From contig JAUNEA010000001.1 of the NCBI GenBank assembly GCA_030525785.1, positions 62,001-126,000 of the forward strand: a stretch of DNA of 64,000 bases, read 5' to 3'. Under the pieces are notes generated by a model, which saw only the letters and a list, made by a program, of their open reading frames with translations, had not been told where the DNA came from and made no database searches. Positions 14,571-24,100 of this stretch are shown here, one piece after another (the stretch's first letter is position 1; every line of letters starts with the position of its first letter). The stretch comes from Cardiobacteriaceae bacterium. GTDB lineage: Bacteria > Pseudomonadota > Gammaproteobacteria > Cardiobacteriales > Cardiobacteriaceae. The translations under genes were made by a program, and so were the position numbers.

Positions 14571-16175
14571 CTACTCGCGCGGTTCAGGCAGGGTAAAACT
14601 TTGCGCTAAAGCGCTTTGGGCAGAGCTGGTGGCTAAAGCCCAAAGCATATGCAAAGCGTCTGGCCCATCGTCGTGGTCGGCTTTGGGGAAGTGGCGCAAT
14701 TGCTCCAGCAAAGCGCTTTGTTCTGGCTTGAACAGGATTAAGCCGTTGGCAATATGTGGCTGTAGGGATTCAATGCGCAGCATTTTATCGGCGTTGGGCG
14801 TAACCGCACGCGCTGGCACAGGATTGCCGCGCAAAGCGCTTCGTTTCACCAGTTCTGTGCGCAAAAATTCTTGAAACTGCACTGCTTCCACTGCCCATAC
14901 CTGACAACGATAGCGCTCATGAAATGCCATGACATCTTCAATAATGCGATCAGGCAAGCGCTTTTTGATGCTCGCCTCCAGCACAAACAGCTTGCCCGTT
15001 GTCGTTTGATACGCGCCCACCACAATAGCCGATGGGTCGCGCCCTGTGCCATGTTTGCCGAGTGATGGGTCTACCGCGCCGAAAGTGAGGCAGTCGTGCG
15101 GCAGATCGCCGTAAAACTGCATACAATCTGCAAATGGCGCATCATCGCTACTTACGGGGTCATTTTGCAATTCTGTGTCGAAATTTTGATGCCCTTCTTT
15201 CGCGCGGATACGCATCAGTTCATACAGCGGACGCGATGCCCACGAAACCACCGCTCCTTTGTCCATTTCTGCTTGGTTTTCAAGGTAAAATCTTTCTGCT
15301 GCGGCATCGCCTTCACTGTGAAAAATCGCCTCGAACTCGTCCCAGAGCGCCATATTATCAGGATAAACACAAAGCGCTTTGAACAGCGCCGTTTTCCAAC
15401 CTTTGTTTTTTAGAACACGATTTAAAACAGAGTCGTAATGCAAAATCGTGCCAATGTAAAACACGTCAAACTTTTCGCCCACCGCTCCAAGCTTCATCAC
15501 CGTTGCATTCAACCAGTTTTGCAGCTTGTCGCGCTGCTCAGGTTTGCGCACGTTCTCATCGTTCTCGAGGTCGTCCAAAATCACCAAATCAGGGCGATAC
15601 GCGCCATGCACAAAACCCCGAAGCGCTTTGGCAGCGCCTGCCATTTGGATTTTTACGCCGTTTCGGGTGATGATTTTTTCCACTTGCCACACGCTGCCCT
15701 CGCCAAAACATTCAGGAAAATCAATCTTAAGGCGCGGATTGGCTTCCAGTTCTGTTTTGATCGCCGCCAGAAATTCTGCCGCTTGGTCTGAGGTGTTGGA
15801 GATGATGACAATGTAGCGCTTTTGTGACGTTATCGCGCAGTACAAGCTAAACAAACGCGTCACAATGGTTGATTTGGCTTCACCGCGCGGAGCAGCGAGC
15901 GCATAGCTTTCTGAACGCGGCGATTTGAGCATCGCTGGCAATTGTGCAAATAAATACTCATGCATCAGACTTTGGTTTTGATGGCGCAAATAGTGTGGAA
16001 AATAATTTTTGACAAAATATTCAAAGCCGTGTGTTTTATCGAACACTTTGGCATGCCGCGCTTCAATGGCGGTTTTGCGGTCGTCCCAACCCTCAAAAGA
16101 GGCTTCAATTTGCTGCTTCAAAGCGCTTTGTAATTCCGCTAAACGCTTATTGAATTCCTGCTGCTTCATGCTCAT
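14571..16175 (-). CDS. Phage terminase large subunit
   Basis: The 534-residue DNA-packaging motor has an ATPase half with a Walker-A-like APRGEAKST (residues 95-103) and Walker B LVILDDLE (197-204), and an RNase-H-like nuclease half with acidic residues in FGAVDPSLGK, VWAVEAVQF and DHDDGPDALHML. This is the TerL type found in many transposable phages. The start may be ATG 16175 or 16169; both have weak ribosome sites. About six palindromes lie inside. The portal normally follows but is displaced to 19516-20664. Confidence 0.93.
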   Translation of the reverse strand: MSMKQQEFNKRLAELQSALKQQIEASFEGWDDRKTAIEARHAKVFDKTHGFEYFVKNYFPHYLRHQNQSLMHEYLFAQLPAMLKSPRSESYALAAPRGEAKSTIVTRLFSLYCAITSQKRYIVIISNTSDQAAEFLAAIKTELEANPRLKIDFPECFGEGSVWQVEKIITRNGVKIQMAGAAKALRGFVHGAYRPDLVILDDLENDENVRKPEQRDKLQNWLNATVMKLGAVGEKFDVFYIGTILHYDSVLNRVLKNKGWKTALFKALCVYPDNMALWDEFEAIFHSEGDAAAERFYLENQAEMDKGAVVSWASRPLYELMRIRAKEGHQNFDTELQNDPVSSDDAPFADCMQFYGDLPHDCLTFGAVDPSLGKHGTGRDPSAIVVGAYQTTTGKLFVLEASIKKRLPDRIIEDVMAFHERYRCQVWAVEAVQFQEFLRTELVKRSALRGNPVPARAVTPNADKMLRIESLQPHIANGLILFKPEQSALLEQLRHFPKADHDDGPDALHMLWALATSSAQSALAQSFTLPEPRE

Positions 16176-16214
16176 CTCAAAATCACCACCCTAAAGCCCA
16201 AAGCGCTTTGGTTT

Positions 16215-16222
16215 GAGTTGAT
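16215..16222 (-). promoter_or_regulatory. ATCAACTC box before the terminase gene
   Basis: The minus-strand ATCAACTC, 19 bases containing a palindrome, then TTTAGGGTGG: the same two-box arrangement as at 7525, 40 bp from the ATG. Confidence 0.45.
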
Positions 16223-16330
16223 ACCTCACCCAAAAGAAAATCCGCTCTCTCCCACTTGTGATGGAGGGTTAGGGTGCTGAATTTGGGGCGAAGTTGCGCC
16301 ACCACCACAATGCTGTCGTGGCAATACCCG

Positions 16331-16822
16331 TCACAGATCTTTGAGGGTTTCGCCAAACGGGGCAAGGATTTCTATAAACGGCTGTAACAAATCAGGTTTT
16401 TTGAGCTTAAGATAATCAGCTAAGCGCTCTAACACCAACAGTGCGATGGCAAGTTTGGAAGTTTCGGGCAGCAATTTTTTATTCGCGGCAATGGCTTTGT
16501 GGTAACTGTCGGCGAGTGAGGTTAAAAGCGCGACGCGTTCTTTCGCCTCCAGCGGCTCGTGGTTGAGCGCGTCCATTGTCGCTTTAAATTGCAAGACAAG
16601 GTCGGTCAAAAGCTGGCGAGCAACATCCTCAATTTCGCCGCCTGCTATGGTGTGGGCGGCGCGCACTTTATCCCAGTTATCGCCGTTTTGCTTGGCTTCA
16701 CTTTTCCAGCGCTTGGCGCTGGCGTAAGAGATTTGACACAAATCAGCCGCGCGTTCCAGCCCCATGCGCTCAAAGCAATACAGCTGGCGCAACTTGTCTT
16801 TTAGGGTCACATCGTGTGCCAT
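16331..16822 (-). CDS. DUF1804 protein, probable terminase small subunit
   Basis: The 163-residue product begins with a helix-turn-helix region (LRQLYCFERMGLERAADLCQISYASAKRWK, residues about 10-40) followed by helical bundle segments, typical of the DUF1804 family (Mu gp27-like) that recognises DNA for packaging. It abuts the previous gene and precedes the large subunit by 155 bp. Confidence 0.85.
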   Translation of the reverse strand: MAHDVTLKDKLRQLYCFERMGLERAADLCQISYASAKRWKSEAKQNGDNWDKVRAAHTIAGGEIEDVARQLLTDLVLQFKATMDALNHEPLEAKERVALLTSLADSYHKAIAANKKLLPETSKLAIALLVLERLADYLKLKKPDLLQPFIEILAPFGETLKDL

Positions 16823-17017
16823 TTAGCCCCCAAATTTGGCTTTGATCATCTCGATGCCAATCGTCACCATCGCGCCCGAGATGGAGCCTGCCACACCACC
16901 TGCCACAGCACCGCGTCGGGTGGCGGTTTGCTCGAGTTCGTCGATGCGGTTTAACAACTGTTGTTGCTGCCCATGGATTTCACGCAACAGGCGCATGATT
17001 TCGGGATTGTCGTTCAT
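16823..17017 (-). CDS. Small phage protein with glycine-rich membrane segment
   Basis: The 64-residue product overlaps DUF2730 by ATGA. An N-terminal helix (EIMRLLREIHGQQQQLLNRIDELEQ) is followed by a Gly/Ala-rich hydrophobic segment (GAVAGGVAGSISGAMVTIG). Such genes occur between DUF2730 and DUF1804 in Mu-like prophages. It may be a small membrane or assembly protein; the function is unknown. Confidence 0.65.
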   Translation of the reverse strand: MNDNPEIMRLLREIHGQQQQLLNRIDELEQTATRRGAVAGGVAGSISGAMVTIGIEMIKAKFGG

Positions 17018-17289
17018 TTGTCTGCCTTTTGGTCAAGTTTGTCATTGATGCGAGTGATTTGGTGTTTAATGTCGCGCAGCATCTCCATCAAAGCGCTTTG
17101 GTCTTTGTGGGCATCATCGCGGCGCTGGTAATGGTGGCGGATTTCAGCCAAAGCGCTTTGGGTGCGCTCTTCTATTTTGTCCATGCGGGCTTTATCCTCG
17201 TCTTGTTTTTTGTCGATGCTGCGTACCCAGTACCAAAACACCGCCAGCAAAAGCCCCATCATGCTGTTAAACAGCTGGTCAAGATTCAT
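17014..17289 (-). CDS. DUF2730-like phage protein
   Basis: The 91-residue product has one N-terminal membrane helix (MMGLLLAVFWYWV, about residues 10-22) and a long coiled coil. This size and layout fit the DUF2730 family (Mu gp25-like) located between the lysis and terminase genes. Two palindromes encode QSAL inside the coil. It lies 4 bp from the lipoprotein gene. Confidence 0.75.
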   Translation of the reverse strand: MNLDQLFNSMMGLLLAVFWYWVRSIDKKQDEDKARMDKIEERTQSALAEIRHHYQRRDDAHKDQSALMEMLRDIKHQITRINDKLDQKADK

Positions 17290-17292
17290 GGG

Positions 17293-17487
17293 TCAAGGCT
17301 CATCTGCACCTCCGCAAAGCTCGCGGTGGGTTTGGTTGTGGGTGAGGATTTGGCGCTTGGTTTCCACCGTGTCGCGCTTGCTCGCCGAGATGGGGACGAA
17401 GGCGTAACAACTGCTGTCGAGGTAAACGGCTTTCTGTTCGCAGGCACTCAGCAAAACCACCAAAAGCGCTTGGGGGACTTTACTCAT
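17293..17487 (-). CDS. Probable outer-membrane spanin (Rz1-like lipoprotein)
   Basis: The 64-residue product has a short signal peptide with lipobox LLSAC (Cys16). It overlaps the end of the upstream gene, which encodes a membrane/coiled-coil protein, in a different frame. This matches Rz/Rz1-type spanin pairs that disrupt the outer membrane at lysis. The mature part has two further Cys. Start ATG 17487 was chosen because the signal peptide begins there. Confidence 0.6.
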   Translation of the reverse strand: MSKVPQALLVVLLSACEQKAVYLDSSCYAFVPISASKRDTVETKRQILTHNQTHRELCGGADEP

Positions 17488-17719
17488 CACGCAACGCCCC
17501 CAGTTTTTCAAGCTCGGCATCAAGTGCAGCATGGTTAAGATTTTGATTGTGCGCCAAACGCTGAGCGCGATGCCTGACTTTTTCCAGCAAAGCGCTTTGG
17601 GCTTTGAGCTGGTGCTCTTGTTCAGCCAAAGCGCTTTTTAAGGCTTTTTTAACGGTCGTTAAATACGCCCACAGCAGCCCAAGCAAAAACCAAGGCAGTA
17701 AGGTCAATAAATTACTCAT
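17480..17719 (-). CDS. DUF2681-like protein, probable inner-membrane spanin
   Basis: The 79-residue product has an N-terminal membrane helix (LLTLLPWFLLGLLWAYL) followed by a coiled coil (ALKSALAEQEHQLKAQSALLEKVRH). AAAGGAG precedes ATG 17719. Overlaps on both sides place it in the lysis cassette between a holin-like gene and a lipoprotein gene. The DUF2681 assignment and the Rz role are inferred from layout. Confidence 0.65.
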   Translation of the reverse strand: MSNLLTLLPWFLLGLLWAYLTTVKKALKSALAEQEHQLKAQSALLEKVRHRAQRLAHNQNLNHAALDAELEKLGALRDE

Positions 17720-17963
17720 CTCGCGCTCCTTTTTGCTGATAGCTGGACACAACCCCTTTACTGATGGTTAAACCGCCACAGTAACTGGCAAAAATCAAAT
17801 ACAGCTCGCTCGTCTGCTCACGATTGAGCAACACGCTGAGCATCAACAGCAGTGCCAACACGACAAAGCCCACGGTTTGTATGGTTTTGGTGGTGGAGAG
17901 GTGACCATCACGGTGGCTGATTAAGGCGATGGTTTTTTGTTTGGTTACATCGCTAAACCTCAT
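17712..17963 (-). CDS. DUF2644-like protein, possible holin
   Basis: The 83-residue product starts at ATG 17963 (GAGGAG upstream), overlapping the endolysin stop. It has two hydrophobic helices (about residues 28-45 and 53-66). The gene directly after an endolysin with this profile is a good holin candidate, and DUF2644 proteins of Pasteurellaceae Mu-like prophages occupy the same place. Confidence 0.65.
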   Translation of the reverse strand: MRFSDVTKQKTIALISHRDGHLSTTKTIQTVGFVVLALLLMLSVLLNREQTSELYLIFASYCGGLTISKGVVSSYQQKGARDE

Positions 17964-18468
17964 GACGCTGCTCCTCGCAAACATGCCGCAGCAATGGCTG
18001 ACGATTGCTTTGCAGCCAAGTGGCGACATCAAACCCCGGACAGATTTTGAGCCATTCGTGCGGCTCAACCGTGCCATCGCCATCTAAATCAGGGGACAAA
18101 TCCCGATGCCCACAACAAAGCGCTTGAGGGTAAAGTGCTTGGAGGCGTTGCACCAAATCCGCCAAAGTCGCCCACTGTTGCGGTGTAAATTTATCCGTAC
18201 CGACCAAGCAAATGCCCACACTGCCCACGTTATGCCCACGCACATGCGCCCCAGTCTCGCCAAGCTCGCGCCCAGTGTAGAGCGTGCCATCGGTCTCAAT
18301 CACAAAGTGATAACCGATGTGGGGCAAATGCGCGTTATAACGCAGGTTTTGGCGTTTAAAACCTCGCGCCTTGTGCCAGTTGTCAATGCGCTTGGCAGCA
18401 CTCTCCGTCAGCGTTCTCAAAGGTTTGCCGTTCGGGCTGGCCGAACAATGCACCACGATTTTTTGCAT
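17953..18468 (-). CDS. Endolysin, N-acetylmuramoyl-L-alanine amidase (Ami_2)
   Basis: The 171-residue product cleaves the amide bond between MurNAc and the stem peptide. Zinc-site motifs are VVHCSAS (His7) near the start and GHRDLSPD in the C-terminal third, with the family's YNAHLPHIGYHFVI between them. No signal peptide, so export would need the holin. ATG 18468 has GGAGG 6 bp upstream. It is the first gene of the lysis unit, behind an ATCAACTC box. Confidence 0.92.
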   Translation of the reverse strand: MQKIVVHCSASPNGKPLRTLTESAAKRIDNWHKARGFKRQNLRYNAHLPHIGYHFVIETDGTLYTGRELGETGAHVRGHNVGSVGICLVGTDKFTPQQWATLADLVQRLQALYPQALCCGHRDLSPDLDGDGTVEPHEWLKICPGFDVATWLQSNRQPLLRHVCEEQRHEV

Positions 18469-18517
18469 CACAATCCTCCAAAAAACCGCTACGCTACGCC
18501 CCAAACACCAAGCCCAC

Positions 18518-18525
18518 GAGTTGAT
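18518..18525 (-). promoter_or_regulatory. ATCAACTC box before the endolysin gene
   Basis: The minus-strand box lies 50 bp before ATG 18468, followed after 20 bases by GTAGCGTAGC, which parallels TTTAGCGTAG at the tape measure gene. Here the spacer carries no intact palindrome. Confidence 0.45.
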
Positions 18526-18555
18526 GCTAAGGTTTGAATCGTAAGCAACTAAACC

Positions 18556-18580
18556 AAAGCCCCCATTTGGGGGCTTTTTT
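18556..18580. terminator. Terminator hairpin after the major tail gene
   Basis: AAAGCCCCC-ATTT-GGGGGCTTTTTT. It is nearly identical to the hairpin at 21136-21160. The T run favours the plus strand, but the stem is 24 bp beyond the minus-strand tail gene and may act there too. Confidence 0.8.
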
Positions 18581-18603
18581 GTGGCAAAACAAAGGGGTTT
18601 GGC

Positions 18604-19344
18604 TTACTCGGTGTACTCGGTGAAGCGCATGGTGGGCTTGCTATCTTCTTTGATGAGCGTGCCTTCCATGCCATTTTCCCACCAGTCATCGCTAAACCAA
18701 TCCAGATCGCCAGCGCTTGACAACACCGCGTGCGGAATCCACAAAGACCCCTCGCGCCCTGAAATGCGGTCTTTGCCCTCCAGTAAAAGCTCAAGCTCAA
18801 TTTTGGGCAAGGTGTTGGAGTCAATAGAAAAGCCTGCGCGTTCTTTGGTTTGATAGCTGATTTTGACGGCATCGCCTGCTGTCAAAGCGCTTTGTTCGGT
18901 GAGTTCGACCATGCCCAACACAGCGCGAAGCTTGTAAGTATCGGGGTCTTGCTTTTGGTCAGACTCATCAAACAGTTCAAATGTTGTGGGGTCAATGTCT
19001 TGATGTTCGAGTTTTAAAAAGCCAGCTTTGGGCAGGGTAAAACTTTGTTTATCCACCGTTTGCTTGGATTTTGCTTTATCCACCGCTTCACCCATCAAAG
19101 CCCGCGCCAAACCGTCTTTATTGAAGCTGTTAAAGCTTAAATTGATCTTGGTTTCTGATGGCTTGATTTCAACAGAAATGGCTTGCCCATAATCATCGGC
19201 TCCTGTGGATTTCAACACGTCTTGCTCAATTTCGGTGCTGGTTTTCAAGCCTGAAACATTGCCCAATTTTTCAAAGCCGTCTTGGCTGCCGAATTTACGA
19301 CCGTACAAGTCTCCTGAATACTTGCGCCCCTGTAGTTTGTCCAT
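18604..19344 (-). CDS. Major tail tube protein
   Basis: The 246-residue product has AAGGAG before ATG 19344. It opens with a MDKLQGRKYSGDLYGRKFG module, contains repeated beta-rich segments, and ends with LWIPHAVLSSAGDLDWFSDDWWENGMEGTL, as in tail tube proteins of B3/D3112-type phages. It lies far from the other tail genes, between the lysis cassette and the inverted portal block. Confidence 0.75.
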   Translation of the reverse strand: MDKLQGRKYSGDLYGRKFGSQDGFEKLGNVSGLKTSTEIEQDVLKSTGADDYGQAISVEIKPSETKINLSFNSFNKDGLARALMGEAVDKAKSKQTVDKQSFTLPKAGFLKLEHQDIDPTTFELFDESDQKQDPDTYKLRAVLGMVELTEQSALTAGDAVKISYQTKERAGFSIDSNTLPKIELELLLEGKDRISGREGSLWIPHAVLSSAGDLDWFSDDWWENGMEGTLIKEDSKPTMRFTEYTE

Positions 19345-19393
19345 ATTTGCTCCTTAAAAAGTCCCATGCTACAAGGCAAAGCGCTTTGGGCTG

Positions 19394-19401
19394 GAGTTGA
19401 T
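19394..19401 (-). promoter_or_regulatory. ATCAACTC box before the major tail gene
   Basis: The minus-strand box is 50 bp before ATG 19344, with 20 bases holding a palindrome and then TGTAGCATGG. A second palindrome follows at 19425-19434. Confidence 0.45.
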
Positions 19402-19515
19402 GGAGGAGTTTGTCAACTGGGGACAAAGCGCTTTATGCCGTAGGCTTCAGTTTTTTGCAACAGGATAAACATGTGTCAAACAACCACCAAAACCAGCCTT
19501 TGATGGAGGCGCGTG

Positions 19516-20664
19516 ATGATTAAAAATGCCCCATCGCTTAAGGCGCTAACCACCAACCTTGATGCCAACCTAGACACCAATGATGGCAGCCTTGACGACT
19601 TAATCGCTGAGACAGGCAAAAGCGCGTTAGAAATCTTGAGCTTTTGCTTATCCGATGACGAGGTCGAGAGTTGCCGCGAGGATTTGTTTGCCGCGATGAT
19701 GGCACGTCCGTTTCGGATTTGGGGCGAGGGTGTGGACGAGGTGACGATTAACCGTCTGTACCGCATCATGCAAAGCGCTTTGCCTGTCTTTATCGATTTG
19801 GCGATTGTGTCCAAATTATACGGTTACGCGGTGGCGGAATACGTTTATCGACAAGATGCCGACGGTTTTTTGAGCCTCAAGCAAGTGCACTCCAAAGACG
19901 GCTTACTCGATCGCTACCAGCCCAAAGCCGATGGACTGTGGTATCAAGGTGATAACGGAGAGGAGCTTTTGGACCAACAACTTAAATTTTTGTTGCTGAC
20001 CCACAAAGCCACGCCATCGCGCCCCAAAGGCGAGATAAGCATTATCCGCCTCTATCCTGCCGTGCAATTGCGTAAACGAGTAATGGCGTACGCGGGGCAA
20101 TTTGTGCGCCGTTATGCGCAACCGTATGTGGTCGGCAAGCAAGCAGGCTTTGCACCGCTGACCGATTTTGTCAAGCAACTGTTTGGATTTTCCAACGGTG
20201 GCGCGGCAGCCATTGGCAAAGACGATGAGATAACACTGCACCAACTGCAAGGCGATGGCGAGGCATTTGCCAAACTTGAGCGCATTGCCAATGCGCGGAT
20301 ACAAAAGCTGTTGCTGGGGCGCGTCAAAACCTCCGACCTCCAAAACGCCAGCCGTGCCGCGCAAACGGTCGAAGAAGCCACGCGCAACGAGCGCATCGGC
20401 GGCTATCTCTTGATGTTGAGCAATGCCATGCAACACGCTATCGATGCGATGTTGCGCGTGAATCAGCTGTACGGCAAGCCTATTCACGCACCGCAGGGGG
20501 TGTGGTTTGAGTTTCAGACGCCAGCGGCGGTTGATATCGCACGCGCCGAGCGCGATGCCATCTATTTGCAAAATGGCGTGACTTTAACGCGCGAGTATTA
20601 TCAAAACATGGTGGGATTGGAAGAATCGCACTTTGAGATAAACGCCTCATCTGGCTTGGATTAA
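19516..20664 (+). CDS. Portal protein, DUF935 (Mu gp29-like), inverted
   Basis: The 382-residue product starts at ATG 19516, 7 bp after GGAGG. Segments FCLSDDEVESCREDLFAAMMARPFRIWG, RRYAQPYVVGKQAG and the C-terminal TREYYQNMVGLEE are typical of the DUF935 portal family. Only a few hundred bp of a gpF-like remnant follow. In related phages the portal follows the terminase on the same strand; here it is on the opposite strand and about 3.3 kb from the terminase, so the block has been inverted and moved. Confidence 0.9.
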   Translation: MIKNAPSLKALTTNLDANLDTNDGSLDDLIAETGKSALEILSFCLSDDEVESCREDLFAAMMARPFRIWGEGVDEVTINRLYRIMQSALPVFIDLAIVSKLYGYAVAEYVYRQDADGFLSLKQVHSKDGLLDRYQPKADGLWYQGDNGEELLDQQLKFLLLTHKATPSRPKGEISIIRLYPAVQLRKRVMAYAGQFVRRYAQPYVVGKQAGFAPLTDFVKQLFGFSNGGAAAIGKDDEITLHQLQGDGEAFAKLERIANARIQKLLLGRVKTSDLQNASRAAQTVEEATRNERIGGYLLMLSNAMQHAIDAMLRVNQLYGKPIHAPQGVWFEFQTPAAVDIARAERDAIYLQNGVTLTREYYQNMVGLEESHFEINASSGLD

Positions 20665-21126
20665 TCAGCTCACCCAAGACAGAGACCTTAAAACCGTATT
20701 TAATCGCGCAGGGCTGGTGGGGCGAAAGCCTCATGACCGACCCCAAAACAGGCGAGCAACAGCGCGTGCAACTCGGCTCCGACCGTTGCCTCAAAACCAT
20801 CTACCGCACCAATATGCGTACCGCCTTTGCTGCTGGTAAATGGTAACAAATTCAATCCACTAAAGACGAGCTGCCCTATTTAAAATACCTCCCCAGCCGT
20901 GCCGAACATAAACGCGATGCCCACAACCACGACCGCCTCACGGCAATGCGTCAGCTGTATCAAGAAAAGCTACAACGCTGGCAGCATATTGAAAATAAAG
21001 AAGAAAAATCAAAGCGCTTTGAGGCGGAACTCCATGCCTACATGCTCGATTTAATCCACCAGAATGACTTCCAAAGCCAAACCTCAACCGTTTTATCTGT
21101 AGACTTTCAAAAGCGCTTTGCGCAAC
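20648..21126 (+). pseudogene. Remnant of Mu gpF-like head morphogenesis gene
   Basis: One frame gives INQLTQDRDLKTVFNRA. A second gives QGWWGESLMTDPKTGEQQ and VQLGSDRCLKTIYRTN before a TAA at 20844-20846. The same frame resumes with KDELPYLKYLPSRAEH and then jumps to a C-terminal portion. At least one frameshift, one nonsense codon and an internal deletion are visible. Intact family members are much longer and carry a Cys-containing central domain missing here. The prophage thus lacks an intact minor head protein. Confidence 0.85.
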
Positions 21127-21135
21127 CAAACAAGC

Positions 21136-21160
21136 AAAAGCCCCCATTTGGGGGCTTTTT
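21136..21160. terminator. Bidirectional terminator between gpF remnant and large tail gene
   Basis: AAAAGCCCCC-ATTT-GGGGGCTTTTT lies between two convergent units. A diverged copy with the following palindrome and tail-gene end is present near 31,945. Confidence 0.85.
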
Positions 21161-21180
21161 GGTTACCAAAGCGCTTTGGT

Positions 21181-24100
21181 TTAGGATAAATCCAGCGTGT
21201 TGCCACGCAAGCAGGTGGTGATGCCGTCTTTTTGGCTGTGGCGATTGCTGGAGGGTTGCACTGCGCGAATCAACCACACAGGCACTTGCGTGCCAAAAGT
21301 ATTAAAGCGAATGAGATTACGCGCCGCCCAGCCGCGTCCGAATGCCCCTTTGGGCAGGGTGAAATACGGCGTGTTGGTGGACGGATTAATCGGCGCTAAG
21401 TCGCTGAAAATATTGCCTTCAAACACCAAGCCCAAACTTTCGCCGATTAAATCAAAAGCGCTTTCGGTTTTAAACTGAATCGCCCAGCGCTGGGTAATCG
21501 CGCCCAAGCCATCGAGCTGGAACGGGTGATTGCGCACATCGAGCTGCGCCAAAAGTGGATCAGCCGTGCGCTGGTCTGACCAGCGTTTGTCCCACGCTTG
21601 CTGGCTAAAGGGTTCTGAAACGCGTACCATCAAATCGCCACCCATCAAGGCATTGGAAACCATCGTCTCTCCTGCCTTAAACGCAATATCCAGCGGAAAT
21701 TGCAGGGTTAATTCGCCTGAAATATCCACGCCAACCACGCGGTTCTCGCGTTCAATGGTGTGGAAGGCGGTGAGCGGCATCTGGTAGGGCGACAAATCCA
21801 GCCCTGTGCTGCTCCATGTTATCGCGCCTGCCTCTAAATCCACCGTATAAAGCTCAGGCGAAAGCGCTTTGCCACCAGCATCTTTGAGGCAGACTTTTGA
21901 AAGCCCAGCACGAGAGAGTTTGACGGTTTTGCCGCTTTGATGCGCCGCGCCCAGTCCGTCTTTTTTGAGATGAGACAACACAACCATATCGCCCACCGCA
22001 ACCCACGGCACGCGCCCATCAATCGGCAAACGCACGGCATTAATGCCAATCTGGCGCGAATCAAGCGGCAAATAACTGTAGCTGATGGCGCTGAATTTAA
22101 TCGTATCAGCGTGAACGTAAATGGGCTGCCAGATGTTGCCTTGCGCGTCTACGTTTTCTGCTACAAACCACGGCTCGCTCTCTTTGCCTGCTGCTTTCAC
22201 CATTTTGCCAAACCGCGCCGTCACCACGCCGAATTGTTCGTGAACCTTGCCTGCAACCTCTGCTCCTTCCAAAGCGCTTTGTTTGTTTAGCACAGCTTTT
22301 ATCTCGCCACCGCCGAGTTTTACTGCGGTGAGCGTGAGCGATTGCGGACGAATCGGAGCCACTGGCACGCGGAAGGTGACTGCATCGACAGGTGTATGGT
22401 TCAAATAAGTGGCAAGGCTTTCAAGCTTTAAGCTTGCAGGGTCGCCGATAAAATCCTCCAAAAGCGCTTTGCCCGTGTGGTAATTGATTTGCCCACAAAG
22501 TCTTGCCTCGCCTGTGGGCTGGTGGTCGGTGTAAATCGCGCCACGGCGGTCGGTGTAGCGTTTGCCTGAAATCGCAAACGACACCGTGCCTGCTTTGATT
22601 GGCTCAGCGTGATTGGGCAACAAATCAAGGCTTAAGTCTTTTAAAATCAAGGTTTCTTGCTTGGCTTCCAAAGCGCTTTGGCTGCGGTATTTCACTTCAA
22701 CCTTAAAACTTTCATCAATCGGCGCTGTGGCTGCCGCTGGCACGTACTCAAGCTCGGTGAAAAGATTGCGTGCAAAGCGCTTGACTGTTTCCGTACCATC
22801 GCCGTTGTTTACCACTTCCTCGCCCACGACTTGTGGGGAGAATTTTGGTTTGGGAATGGTGACGGTGGTGTCTGGATTAAAGCTGATTTTACCGCTGGCG
22901 TAATCGATTGAGCCAAAGCGCTTTGCATTCGTGTCTAACAAATTGCCGTTACCATCGTCAAACACGGTAATGTAAGGATCGACTGGGAAGGTTTGAGTAG
23001 GCTTACGCTCTTCGCTAAGCAGATAAACCGTTGAAGCGTCATAATCTTGGATTAACACATTCCAGACCATTGAAAAGCTGCGCGGAGCAATGGGCTTTTG
23101 TTCAAGCGTCACATTCACAGCGCCCGTGTGATCGCGCAAGGGGGCGGTAAAACTTTGGGCTTTGGGTTCGCCGCTTTGATAGTTTACGCTGAGTTCAAGG
23201 TTGCGACTTTTGTGGTAACCGTTGGGGTTTAAAAGGATTTTGCCTGTGGGGTAATGGATGGTGCCTGATAGCTTGCCTGTGAGATTGCCCACGCCATCAT
23301 CGCTGATTTGGTGGTCGCCGTGGTCATCAGTAAAGCTGATGTTTAGACTGCTCGGCGCAACGGGCGCATCTTTAAGCTGCAGCTCATAAAGCGCTTTGGG
23401 CTTGGAGTCGTGGCGCTTTTCAATCGAAACCTTGCTCCCCCAAGTAAACAAAATACTTGAGCCCACATCAGGCAAGGCACCGCATTGCACATAAATCTCG
23501 CCTGTGACAACATTCACAAAGCCAGATCCATGATTGGGATTGCGCCCACGCAACGCGCCTGTGCCGTCATCGATTAAATCGTACCACACCCCTTGTGCGC
23601 GATAAGATACTTGTGTACTGCCTAAAGCAGGCGCTGGATTAACGGTAATTGTGTGGTTAAACGCTTGGTTATTGATCGAAATTTCTTTACTCGCCGAATC
23701 TGAAACGCGTTCAATAACAGCCGCTGGTTTGAATGAAGCTCTTGAATCGTACAAATGATAACTTCCGCCCAGACTTCTTAACACGCCGTGCGCGTAATCA
23801 ATACTGCCTACCGTCTCATCTCCACGCTTGAGATTGCCCGCCCCATCATCTTTGATTTGATTATAAGTATCCGTGTAACTGCCCGGCATGATGCCGCAGC
23901 CCACGTGATACGCTGTATTTTGATTTAACACGCCACTGGTGAAAATCTTCATGCTTTCGCCTGCTTCAAGCAAAAGCGCTTTGTTGCCTGCGGCGTTTAA
24001 GCCCAACATTGGCGTTTCCGTTTGCGCCGTTGGCACGATTTTTTCAAACAAGCCGTTGGTGTGGATTTTTAAGTCGCCAGCTTTGGCATCTTGAGAAAGC

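Noticed and set aside
20480-20800. 106-residue minus-strand frame over the end of the portal gene
   Set aside because: The plus strand carries the DUF935 C-terminus and the gpF remnant. The opposite frame is a shadow.
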